Shown: positions 1 through 5,615 of the stretch, piece by piece
How positions within the stretch are numbered: position 1 is the stretch's first letter
How the letters are laid out: each line of letters opens with the position of its first letter
Assembly: GCA_016839425.1 (NCBI GenBank)
Contig: JAEOUI010000460.1
Location: 1 to 5,615 of the forward strand
Length of the DNA stretch: 5,615 bases
Reading direction: 5' to 3'
DNA from: Promethearchaeota archaeon
GTDB lineage: Archaea > Asgardarchaeota > Lokiarchaeia > Sigynarchaeales > SOKP01
The notes under the pieces: generated by a model
The model's database searches: none
What the model saw: the letters and a program-made list of their open reading frames with translations, nothing else
What the model was told of the DNA's origin: nothing
Position numbers and translations under genes: made by a program

Positions 1-650
1 AAAATTAAGACAAATAAATTGATCAAAAATTTATCTATTACTTCATATGTCATATCCTTAAAATTTGGAATATTATCAAATATTAAAGGCACAATAGATG
101 AGATTAATACAGAAATTATTCCTAAAATATTTACAACTCTTAAATTGTTAAAATTATCGTTAAATAATGTCAATGCTTTTTCAGATTTACTTACTTCTCT
201 TAAAAATCTATTTAACTCAATTGGAAATTCCGTATTCAAATAAGAATTGTTTAAAATTAATTTAATTTGCTTGAGCTGCTGATTCATTTTTCTTTTTTCT
301 CTAAAATACCTTGTCAAACTATATTTGAATTTGATAAATGATATATTATCTAATAAGAGATAAATGGCTATAAATAGAAAATAAAATATCAAATAAGGAA
401 CAAGATTATCTACAAGTGAGAAGTTAAACAAAAATATAAAATTAGAAATCAGAAAAGATAAAAATATCATATATTTAATAAAAACATAAAGATAATACTT
501 ATTTTTTTTAGAAACGCTCAAAAAAATGTTTAGTCTTATTGAGTTTAAATCAATTATCTCATTAAAGATACCAATAACATCTTGTAATTTTTGTATAATA
601 CGTTGTTTGTTGTTCTGAAATTGATCATTTTTAGGATTTAATTCGTCCAT
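1..650 (-). CDS. Multi-pass membrane protein of unknown function (C-terminus beyond the left edge)
   Basis: Reading the minus strand from the ATG at 650-648 gives 216 codons without a stop up to the window edge, so this is a real but truncated gene. I do not recognise the family. The protein starts with a polar, probably helical stretch (residues 1-55, starting MDELNPKNDQ). Two hydrophobic helices close together follow (about 57-76 and 84-103), then a basic segment around 107-122 (KFKYS...FREKRK) that should face the cytosol. A polar helical region spans about 122-170. A third hydrophobic helix lies at about 172-193, and a possible fourth begins near 208. There are no cysteines and no visible catalytic motif. 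The start is supported by a TATA-like box centred about 26 bases upstream, which fits a leaderless transcript. The gene lies downstream of the histidine kinase on the same strand but has its own promoter. Reality of the gene is likely; function is unknown. Confidence 0.72.
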   Translation of the reverse strand, partial: MDELNPKNDQFQNNKQRIIQKLQDVIGIFNEIIDLNSIRLNIFLSVSKKNKYYLYVFIKYMIFLSFLISNFIFLFNFSLVDNLVPYLIFYFLFIAIYLLLDNISFIKFKYSLTRYFREKRKMNQQLKQIKLILNNSYLNTEFPIELNRFLREVSKSEKALTLFNDNFNNLRVVNILGIISVLISSIVPLIFDNIPNFKDMTYEVIDKFLINLFVLI

Positions 651-784
651 AAAAAATAATTAAAGAAATAATATATATAAATCAAAGGGTATTAAATGAA
701 TTTCATCCAATATTAATAATTTTAAAAAACCTTATCAAGAAACCTATCAATAATTTTTTTCTTTAATGATAATGTGAATTTAAC
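651..784. other. Intergenic spacer between kinase and membrane-protein genes, with a short direct repeat
   Basis: Apart from the TATA-like box, this spacer carries two adjacent near-copies of AAACCTATCAA on the plus strand: AAACCTTATCAA at 727-738 and AAACCTATCAA at 740-750. They differ by one inserted T. On the minus strand there is a run of six T at 729-724, within about 60 bases after the kinase stop codon, which could help end the kinase transcript. No hairpin terminator is apparent. The repeat could be a regulator site or chance in AT-rich DNA. Confidence 0.3.
670..683 (-). promoter_or_regulatory. TATA-like box for the membrane-protein gene
   Basis: On the minus strand the sequence GATTTATATATATTATTT lies just upstream of the ATG at 650. 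Its centre, near 676, is about 26 bases from the start codon. That is the usual distance from an archaeal TATA box to the transcription start, so transcription may begin at or next to the ATG. No Shine-Dalgarno motif is visible. Confidence 0.5.
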
Positions 785-2056
785 TTACTTCGCCTCTGGA
801 AGTAGAACCACGAAATTACTTCCTTTAGTAAAATCGCTGTCTATCCTGTTTTCTACCCATATTTCTCCTTTATAAAGATTTATTAATTTTAGAATGAACG
901 AAAGTCCGAGACCCATTCCTTCAGATCGTTTATTTTTTATTTTTTTCGATTCGATAAAAATATCTTTCTTTTGATTTTCAGGAATTCCAACTCCATTGTC
1001 TCTAAATTCGAACCTAACAAAATTCTGGTCTTGTTTTTTTAATAATAGTATTTTGATTTTAATTTCAATTTTCTCGCTATTATTATGGCGTATGGCGTTT
1101 ATTAGTATGTTTTCGAAAATATCAACAAGTAATTCATTTACTAGAACATTAATTTCTTTTATTTCAGTATCGAGTTTTATTTCTAATTCTTTTTGGTGAA
1201 AATCTTTAGAAACAAATGAGATGGCATTATTTAAAACTTCTAAAGCTTCAATAGGACGTACTTCCATTTCAGATTTCTCAATTTGAGATAAATTATGGAC
1301 ATCATTAACTAATTTTTCTCCACGGTTAATTTGAGCTTTAATTAGGTCGATGCAATCAAGAAAATCGTCATTATTTAATTTGTTTCCATCAAGATACGAT
1401 TCACATAGTCCAATAGCCATTTTAATGGAATGGAGCATGTTATTGATATCGTGAGTGAACAAGCCTTTAATAACACTCGCTCTATCGTAGGCTTTTCGGT
1501 ACATTTCCTCGGATTTTTCTAATTTAATGGTCCTCTTTTTCACTCTTCTTTCTAATTCAGCTTTTAAAGATTCCAAGGTCAAATCGGCTTTTTTTCTTTC
1601 GGAGATATCTCTAATAAAGACCTGTATTAATGTTTCGTCTTTTAGCTTGACTAAAGACGATTCTAAACTGATCCATAAAGGTTTACCATCTCCTCTTGAA
1701 ACTTTAAATTCCAATGGACTAACAGGTGTTCCTTTCACTATTTGTTGAAATCTTGACTGAAATATCCCTTTTAAATTTGAAAATTTCGAATCGCCCTTGC
1801 TTGAAAACATTTGAAGCACATCAGCAAAATGCTTTCCAGTTAAATCTTCTTTTTGGAATATTGCCATGAATTTATTCATCGTTTCGTTACAATCAACAAT
1901 TATTCCATCGTAATTAACTAACCATATACCATAAGGAATGGAATTAAATAAATGACGATATTTCTCCTCTAATTCGTTCATTTTTAATTCTGTTGACTTT
2001 CCGTCTCTAGTTTCTTCTTTTTTGTATTTTGATAATTGCTCTTTTTGCATGGACAT
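785..2056 (-). CDS. Cytosolic PAS-domain sensor histidine kinase
   Basis: This encodes a two-component sensor kinase that should autophosphorylate on histidine with ATP and pass the phosphate to a response regulator not present here. Numbering from the ATG at 2056 gives 423 residues. A PAS sensor domain spans about 32-152 (from KYRHLFNSIPYGIWLV to the closing FIRDISERKK). A charged coiled-coil linker covers about 153-192. The H-box is LFTHDINNM with phospho-acceptor His202. The HATPase domain has the N-box (ILINAIRHN, Asn320), the G1 motif DNGVGIP at 353-359 and the G2 motif GMGLGLS at 380-386, so all catalytic motifs are intact. There is no transmembrane helix, signal peptide or receiver domain, so it probably senses a cytosolic signal through PAS. 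An upstream TTG at 2068 would add four residues. An ATG at 2050 sits seven bases after a GGTGA ribosome-binding-like motif and would remove two. I prefer 2056 for its distance from the TATA-like box. It is transcribed divergently from the surface-protein gene. Confidence 0.93.
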   Translation of the reverse strand: MSMQKEQLSKYKKEETRDGKSTELKMNELEEKYRHLFNSIPYGIWLVNYDGIIVDCNETMNKFMAIFQKEDLTGKHFADVLQMFSSKGDSKFSNLKGIFQSRFQQIVKGTPVSPLEFKVSRGDGKPLWISLESSLVKLKDETLIQVFIRDISERKKADLTLESLKAELERRVKKRTIKLEKSEEMYRKAYDRASVIKGLFTHDINNMLHSIKMAIGLCESYLDGNKLNNDDFLDCIDLIKAQINRGEKLVNDVHNLSQIEKSEMEVRPIEALEVLNNAISFVSKDFHQKELEIKLDTEIKEINVLVNELLVDIFENILINAIRHNNSEKIEIKIKILLLKKQDQNFVRFEFRDNGVGIPENQKKDIFIESKKIKNKRSEGMGLGLSFILKLINLYKGEIWVENRIDSDFTKGSNFVVLLPEAK

Positions 2057-2077
2057 TTCACCCACCAACTTTCCAAG

Positions 2078-2094
2078 CTATAATAATATAAAAT
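2078..2094 (-). promoter_or_regulatory. TATA-like box for the histidine kinase gene, with a GGTGA motif near the start
   Basis: On the minus strand the A/T run TTTTATATTATTATAG lies about 22-38 bases upstream of the ATG at 2056, an archaeal TATA-box position. GGTGA at 2061-2057 matches the part of an archaeal Shine-Dalgarno that pairs with the 16S rRNA 3' end. It is only one base from the ATG at 2056 but seven bases from the ATG at 2050, so the exact start remains open. Confidence 0.45.
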
Positions 2095-2289
2095 TCAATA
2101 TTCTATTTATGTGAATTCTATCTTCTATGCGAGTCTAATTGAAATTTAAAAAATCTTGATATTCATTTCTTATATTTCATCTTTACTTTTATATATTTTC
2201 TATAGCGATTAGAATAACATGTATTACATTGAGAGAGTATAAAGGAAGATAGTTATTTTAAAACAAAACTAATTATAATGTATTTATTT

Positions 2290-2307
2290 CACTTTTGGTC
2301 CAAAGTG
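2290..2307. promoter_or_regulatory. Imperfect palindrome abutting the surface-protein TATA box (candidate operator)
   Basis: CACTTTTGGTCCAAAGTG forms two eight-base arms, CACTTTGG and CCAAAGTG, around a central T, with one extra T in the left arm. Its inner core, TTTGG-T-CCAAA, is a perfect inverted repeat. It ends one base before the TATA box, over the place where TFB would bind, so a dimeric regulator bound here would probably block initiation. The GC-containing core stands out in an otherwise very A/T-rich intergenic region. The loop is too short for a stable RNA hairpin. Confidence 0.4.
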
Positions 2308-2308
2308 G

Positions 2309-2317
2309 TTTATAAAA
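2309..2317 (+). promoter_or_regulatory. TATA-like box for the surface-protein gene
   Basis: TTTATAAAA is centred about 27 bases upstream of the ATG at 2340, which predicts transcription starting at or within a few bases of that codon. This supports the 2340 start over the internal ATGs at 2385 and 2412, although a short-leader transcript using one of those cannot be excluded. Confidence 0.55.
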
Positions 2318-2339
2318 TACAAACTGATTATACTACTTA

Positions 2340-5300
2340 ATGACATTTATTCTCAAGTTTAATTCATTTCGTAATAAAAAAATCATGATCAGAAAATTAG
2401 AAAAGAAAAAAATGAAAAGCTCGAAGATATTATTCTTTATATTAATTTTCATGATCATTATTAATATTTCTTCAATTAGATTACCAAATGTTGAAATTGA
2501 TCACATTCCGACCAGCGTGAAGGGTTTATCGCTGGCCGCACCAAGCTCAGAAGAGTTTGTTTCTGTCTGGCAAACCAATGAAAGTGGTGTTAGCTCTGAT
2601 AGAACCATAGTCCTACCCTTGATATCGAGCGGTACATACGATTTTACTGTTAATTGGGGAGATGGGAATAGCGATACTATTATATATTGGAATCAAGCAC
2701 AAAGAACGCACACATACGCTTCAGAAGGCATTTATACCATTATCATTAATGGAACTATCTCAGGATGGCAGTTTAATAACTACGGAGATCGAAAAAAACT
2801 TCTTGAAATCCAACAATGGGGTTGTCTTCAATTAGGAAATGAAGGAGGTTATTTTTACGGGTGTACAAATTTAAACCTAACGGCCACCGATAATTTAAAC
2901 TTAACAGGAACAACTTCCTTGTATCGAGCTTTTCATTCCTGTACAAACCTTGGCAGTAATGGAAACATGAACGAATGGGATGTATCTGGAGTTACAAATA
3001 TGAGTTGCATGTTCATATATGCTTATTCATTTAATCAGGACATTAGCACATGGGACGTCTCAAGCGTGACAGATATGAGAAGCATGTTTTTAAGCGCTAC
3101 TTCTTTCGACCAAGATATTAGCAATTGGAACGTCTCGAGCGTTAGGGACATGAGCTACATGTTTGTCGATGCTAAGTCGTTTAACCAAGACATTGGAGGG
3201 TGGGATGTGTCAAATGTAATTGATATGAATTCAATGTTCTCATGGGCCTCCTTATTCGACCAACCCCTAGATGGTTGGAATGTTTCGAAAGTAACGGATA
3301 TGAATTCAATGTTCTCATGGGCCTCCTCATTCGACCAACCCCTGGATGGTTGGAATGTTTCGAAAGTAACGGATATGACCTTCATGTTCCGATGTGCTAT
3401 TTCTTTTAATCAACCTCTGAATAATTGGGACTTGACGAGCGTAACGGATATTTTAGGCATCTTCTGGGACGCTATTTCGTTTAATGGAGATATTGGAGAG
3501 TGGGATGTGTCAAGAATCACGAATTTGCGTTATTTATTTCAAAACGCCACTTCATTCAACCAAGACATTGGAGGGTGGGATGTGTCGAATGTAATTGGCA
3601 TGAGCGAGACATTTCGTGACGCTACCTCATTTGATCAAGACATTGGAGCTTGGGATGTGTCAGGAGTTACTGACATGAGTTCAATGTTCAAAGGTGCTTC
3701 CTCTTTCAACCAAGACATAAGTGAGTGGAATGTCTCAAGAGTAATAGATATGGGAAGCATATTTCAAGGAGCATCATCTTTTAACCAAGATATTGGTAGT
3801 TGGGATGTGTCGAATGTTACAAGTATGGCTTATATGTTACGTGGTACTTCGTTCAATCAGGACATTAGCAGCTGGAATGTGTCGAATGTGAAATACATGA
3901 ATTACATGTTCACGGATGTTTCTTCGTTTAATCAGGACATTGGAGACTGGGATGTCTCGAGCGTTACGAGTATGGGGAGCATGTTCCAAGGCACTTCTGC
4001 TTTTAATCAAGATATTGGTAGTTGGGAAGTGTCGAATGTTAAGGACATGTCTCGAATGTTTTTGAATGCTACTTCATTTAACCAGGACATTGGTGATTGG
4101 AATGTATCAAGTGCATGGTATATGAATGGAATGTTCCAAGGCGCTACCTCGTTTAATCAAGACATTACTGGTTGGGACGTGTCAAATGTATGGTATTTAA
4201 GCGGCATGTTTGCAGGAGCCATCTCGTTTAATCAAGACATTGGCAGTTGGGATGTATCTAGAAATACATATTTGAGTAATATGTTCGCAGGAGCCACTAC
4301 ATTCAACCAAGACATTAGCAGTTGGAATGTCTCGAGAGTGATATATATGTTTGGCGTTTTCCAAGGCGCTACCTCGTTTAATCAAGACATTGGCAGCTGG
4401 GATGTGTCAAATGTGATATACATGGATCGAATGTTCCAGGACGCTACTTCATTTGACCAAGATATTAGTGGTTGGGATGTGTCGAATGTATTAAATATGG
4501 CGGACATGTTCTTAGGAACATCTTTATCAACCGATAATTACGATAACCTGTTGATAATGTGGTCGAACTTGACATTAAAAACTGGAGTGTCTTTTCACGC
4601 GGGTAATTCTAGTTATTCCATTGCTGCCGAAGCGTCAAAACAATCTATCATTGATAACTTTGGATGGAATGTTATTGACGGAGGAGAAAGTAAATCTACA
4701 ATTTCTTACGATGAAGAAGACCCAGATGATGACGAGTCATCCAACACTAATCCGAGCGTTCCAGATGTTGACGGATCATCCCCTATTAATCCAAGTGTTC
4801 CCATCGATCTATTCAGCGTTATCCTAATTCCTGGACTGACATTATCGTTAGTTGGAACTAGTTTATTCGTAAAAAAAAAGAGAAAGAAATCAACAGCGCA
4901 ATTACCAAACGCATCCAATCAGCTCGGGAAAATTCCATCAAGCAGGCATAATATTCATTATCGTAATGTAGGAAACAAGAAACAAGAAAATCTAACGAAT
5001 CAAGGTATATCAATAAAAGACAATAGTGGGAAATTTAAGAAAAAATCCATTGTTTCCAGCGAAGAATCTTTAAAAAAGAATATTGTATTTGCAACGCCCA
5101 CGACTAAAGAATTAGATAAAACAGAGTCTGAAGTAAATGTTGAGAAACCAGATTTTTCATGCGTGGTTCATAAAGGAGTGGTTTCAGGAGATAATATATA
5201 TTTATGTCCACATTGCAAGGCGTTTTATTGCAAGAACTGCGTAGAGACGCTACAAGATCGTAATGAAACCTGTTGGGTCTGTCATCAGCGTTTACCTTAG
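2340..5300 (+). CDS. Receptor-like BspA/DUF285-repeat surface protein with one transmembrane helix and a cytosolic B-box/RING-like zinc finger
   Basis: This 986-residue protein probably displays a long repeat solenoid on the cell surface. A basic N-region (1-29) and hydrophobic core (30-47, [14 protein letters not shown]) form a signal peptide; starting at Met25 would give a more usual length. A PKD-like beta domain lies at about 75-140, with WGDG at 106-109 and [10 protein letters not shown] at 124-133, as is common at the front of BspA-family proteins. Residues 213-711 are 20 tandem repeats of 25 residues (one of 24), and a 21st starts at Trp712. Residues 730-782 resemble the usual C-terminal cap (ending [11 protein letters not shown]). 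An acidic linker follows (783-822), then a membrane helix (824-844) and the stop-transfer KKKRKK. The tail (845-986) is a basic, flexible linker ending in four ligand pairs: C941/H944, C956/C959, C964/C967 and C978/C981. These suit two zinc ions in a B-box/RING-like fold. The topology (repeats outside, zinc finger inside) is inferred from signal peptide and charge. Ligand and partners are unknown. Being secreted and membrane-anchored is well supported; E3-ligase activity is only a possibility. Confidence 0.93.
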   Translation: MTFILKFNSFRNKKIMIRKLEKKKMKSSKILFFILIFMIIINISSIRLPNVEIDHIPTSVKGLSLAAPSSEEFVSVWQTNESGVSSDRTIVLPLISSGTYDFTVNWGDGNSDTIIYWNQAQRTHTYASEGIYTIIINGTISGWQFNNYGDRKKLLEIQQWGCLQLGNEGGYFYGCTNLNLTATDNLNLTGTTSLYRAFHSCTNLGSNGNMNEWDVSGVTNMSCMFIYAYSFNQDISTWDVSSVTDMRSMFLSATSFDQDISNWNVSSVRDMSYMFVDAKSFNQDIGGWDVSNVIDMNSMFSWASLFDQPLDGWNVSKVTDMNSMFSWASSFDQPLDGWNVSKVTDMTFMFRCAISFNQPLNNWDLTSVTDILGIFWDAISFNGDIGEWDVSRITNLRYLFQNATSFNQDIGGWDVSNVIGMSETFRDATSFDQDIGAWDVSGVTDMSSMFKGASSFNQDISEWNVSRVIDMGSIFQGASSFNQDIGSWDVSNVTSMAYMLRGTSFNQDISSWNVSNVKYMNYMFTDVSSFNQDIGDWDVSSVTSMGSMFQGTSAFNQDIGSWEVSNVKDMSRMFLNATSFNQDIGDWNVSSAWYMNGMFQGATSFNQDITGWDVSNVWYLSGMFAGAISFNQDIGSWDVSRNTYLSNMFAGATTFNQDISSWNVSRVIYMFGVFQGATSFNQDIGSWDVSNVIYMDRMFQDATSFDQDISGWDVSNVLNMADMFLGTSLSTDNYDNLLIMWSNLTLKTGVSFHAGNSSYSIAAEASKQSIIDNFGWNVIDGGESKSTISYDEEDPDDDESSNTNPSVPDVDGSSPINPSVPIDLFSVILIPGLTLSLVGTSLFVKKKRKKSTAQLPNASNQLGKIPSSRHNIHYRNVGNKKQENLTNQGISIKDNSGKFKKKSIVSSEESLKKNIVFATPTTKELDKTESEVNVEKPDFSCVVHKGVVSGDNIYLCPHCKAFYCKNCVETLQDRNETCWVCHQRLP
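2976..4532 (+). repeat. In-frame tandem array of 75-base units encoding 21 BspA/DUF285-type repeats
   Basis: Each unit encodes a Trp followed by [D/N]VSxV, then MxxMF, then A-x-SFNQDI. The units begin at Trp 213, 238, 263, 288, 313, 338, 363, 388, 413, 438, 463, 488, 512, 537, 562, 587, 612, 637, 662, 687 and 712. Spacing is 25 residues except for the unit at 488, which has 24. The last unit diverges into the C-terminal cap. Repeats of this kind form a leucine-rich-repeat-like solenoid in the BspA family. Most units differ at the DNA level through many silent changes, so the array is old, apart from one recent duplication. Confidence 0.95.
3222..3371 (+). repeat. Recent exact-unit tandem duplication (2 x 75 bases)
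   Basis: Positions 3222-3296 and 3297-3371 are adjacent copies of one 75-base unit and differ at only two bases. T at 3253 versus C at 3328 changes Leu to Ser; A at 3269 versus G at 3344 is silent. Both copies encode the variant SWAS-[LS][15 protein letters not shown], which differs from the SFNQDIG form of most other units. This is far closer than any other adjacent pair and indicates recent slippage or unequal recombination. Confidence 0.92.
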
Positions 5301-5308
5301 ATCTCAAC

Positions 5309-5348
5309 TTTTTTTTATTTTCAATTCCCTTAGAGTTCATTTTTTTTT
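5309..5348 (+). terminator. Two T-rich tracts after the surface-protein gene (archaeal-type terminator)
   Basis: A run of eight T (5309-5316) begins nine bases after the stop codon and a run of nine T (5340-5348) follows. Archaeal RNA polymerase commonly terminates at T-rich tracts without a hairpin, and none is evident here. Together with the separate promoter before the next gene, this suggests the two plus-strand genes are separate transcription units. Confidence 0.5.
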
Positions 5349-5425
5349 ATTTTATAATTCTAAAACATCGTTTTAAGAATCAGAATAAAGATTCTCGTTA
5401 TGTTTTTATTTTTCAATTAATTAAA

Positions 5426-5444
5426 AAAGATATCTTTATATAAA
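5426..5444 (+). promoter_or_regulatory. TATA-like box overlapped by a 12-base perfect palindrome, for the right-edge gene
   Basis: TTTATATAAA at 5435-5444 is a TATA-like element centred about 43 bases before the ATG at 5482, so a transcript would carry a leader of roughly 15-20 bases. AAAGATATCTTT at 5426-5437 is a perfect inverted repeat running into it. It could be an operator over the TFB/TBP site, but an A/T-rich palindrome of this length may be chance. No Shine-Dalgarno motif is seen before the ATG. Confidence 0.4.
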
Positions 5445-5481
5445 TCTGAACTCCAAAGATTACTCATTTCACCATAATAAA

Positions 5482-5615
5482 ATGAACAGATTGATAAAAA
5501 AAGCAGTAAAGTCGAGGAGGGTTTTTTTGTTTTTGCTAATTCTATTATCAGCCTGCATTTCACTTGCTAGCGTTCCAAATTACGATGTAAAGCAAGCACC
5601 TACTAGCGTGGAAGA
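5482..5615 (+). CDS. N-terminus of a secreted or membrane-anchored protein, probable paralogue of the upstream surface protein (cut by the right edge)
   Basis: The ATG at 5482 opens a frame of 44 codons plus two bases to the window edge. The N-terminus has a strongly basic N-region (MNRLIKKAVKSRR), a hydrophobic core (14-29, VFLFLLILLSACISLA) and then SVPNYDVKQAPTSVE. The stretch VPNYDVKQAPTSV lines up with [13 protein letters not shown] of the preceding gene (residues 48-60), also placed directly after the signal peptide. This suggests two members of one family, though the fold of the missing part cannot be seen. LSAC at residues 22-25 matches a lipobox, so lipid attachment at Cys25 is possible, but the hydrophobic stretch continues past it and the paralogue has no such cysteine. 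It lies 181 bases after the upstream stop and has its own promoter-like sequence. Confidence 0.78.
   Translation, partial: MNRLIKKAVKSRRVFLFLLILLSACISLASVPNYDVKQAPTSVE

Noticed and set aside
19..243. Plus-strand 74-codon open frame
   Set aside because: It lies entirely opposite the minus-strand membrane-protein gene, which has a longer clean frame, a promoter and sensible helices; its composition is that of an antisense shadow.
996..1748. Plus-strand frames of 67 and 73 codons inside the kinase region
   Set aside because: Both are antisense to the well-supported histidine kinase and encode no recognisable motif.
2187..2242. TATA-like TTTTATATATTTT followed 26 bases later by a 7-codon ATG frame (MYYIERV)
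   Set aside because: The spacing is that of a leaderless promoter, but in such A/T-rich DNA both elements can arise by chance, and a better-placed TATA box lies before the surface-protein start.
3155..4385. Minus-strand frames with internally repeated protein sequence
   Set aside because: The apparent repeats are only the antisense image of the 75-base coding repeats of the surface protein.
2976..4532. Possible CRISPR array or non-coding satellite
   Set aside because: The 75-base period is an exact codon multiple, the units are in frame and diverge mainly at silent positions, and there are no spacers.
2340..5300. Bacteroidota or Mycoplasma origin, since BspA/DUF285 repeats are common there
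   Set aside because: The cytosolic zinc-finger tail, the single-pass anchor in place of a bacterial sorting domain, and the archaeal-type TATA spacing fit an Asgard archaeon better, although the repeat family itself does not decide it.
4621..5340. Further plus- and minus-strand frames over the linker, membrane helix and tail
   Set aside because: They overlap the conserved cap, transmembrane helix and zinc-finger coding sequence in other frames, with no start signals of their own.

Overview
This AT-rich window looks like a piece of an archaeal genome, most likely an Asgard (Lokiarchaeota-type, Promethearchaeota) archaeon. Three things point there. All four genes have A/T-rich TATA-like boxes upstream, about 26-31 bases before the preferred start in three of them, which is the archaeal promoter layout and often gives leaderless transcripts. 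The histidine kinase has an H-box of the HDINN kind behind a PAS domain and coiled linker, a style I associate with Asgard and some methanogen kinases. The large surface protein ends in a cytosolic cysteine/histidine cluster of a B-box/RING-like kind that I recall from many Lokiarchaeal proteins. The assignment is inference; there is no rRNA or other marker gene here.

Layout: positions 1-650 (minus) hold the 5' part of a gene for an unrecognised multi-pass membrane protein that runs off the left edge. Positions 785-2056 (minus) encode a soluble PAS-sensor histidine kinase, transcribed towards the membrane-protein gene but separated from it by 134 bases containing that gene's own promoter. A divergent control region (about 2057-2339) separates the kinase from a 986-residue surface protein on the plus strand (2340-5300). 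That protein has a signal peptide, a PKD-like WGDG domain, 21 BspA/DUF285-type repeats, one transmembrane helix and a cytosolic zinc-finger-like tail. After two T-rich stretches that suit archaeal termination, a new promoter precedes a second plus-strand gene at 5482. It is cut by the right edge, and its first 44 residues resemble the signal peptide and first mature residues of the large protein, so the locus is probably a tandem family of secreted or membrane-anchored proteins.

How the parts may work together: the large protein has the shape of a single-pass receptor, with a long repeat solenoid outside to bind a ligand or another cell and a zinc-binding module inside. The kinase next to it is cytosolic, lacks a receiver domain and shares the intergenic control region. 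The arrangement allows a link between the two, but nothing in the sequence proves one.
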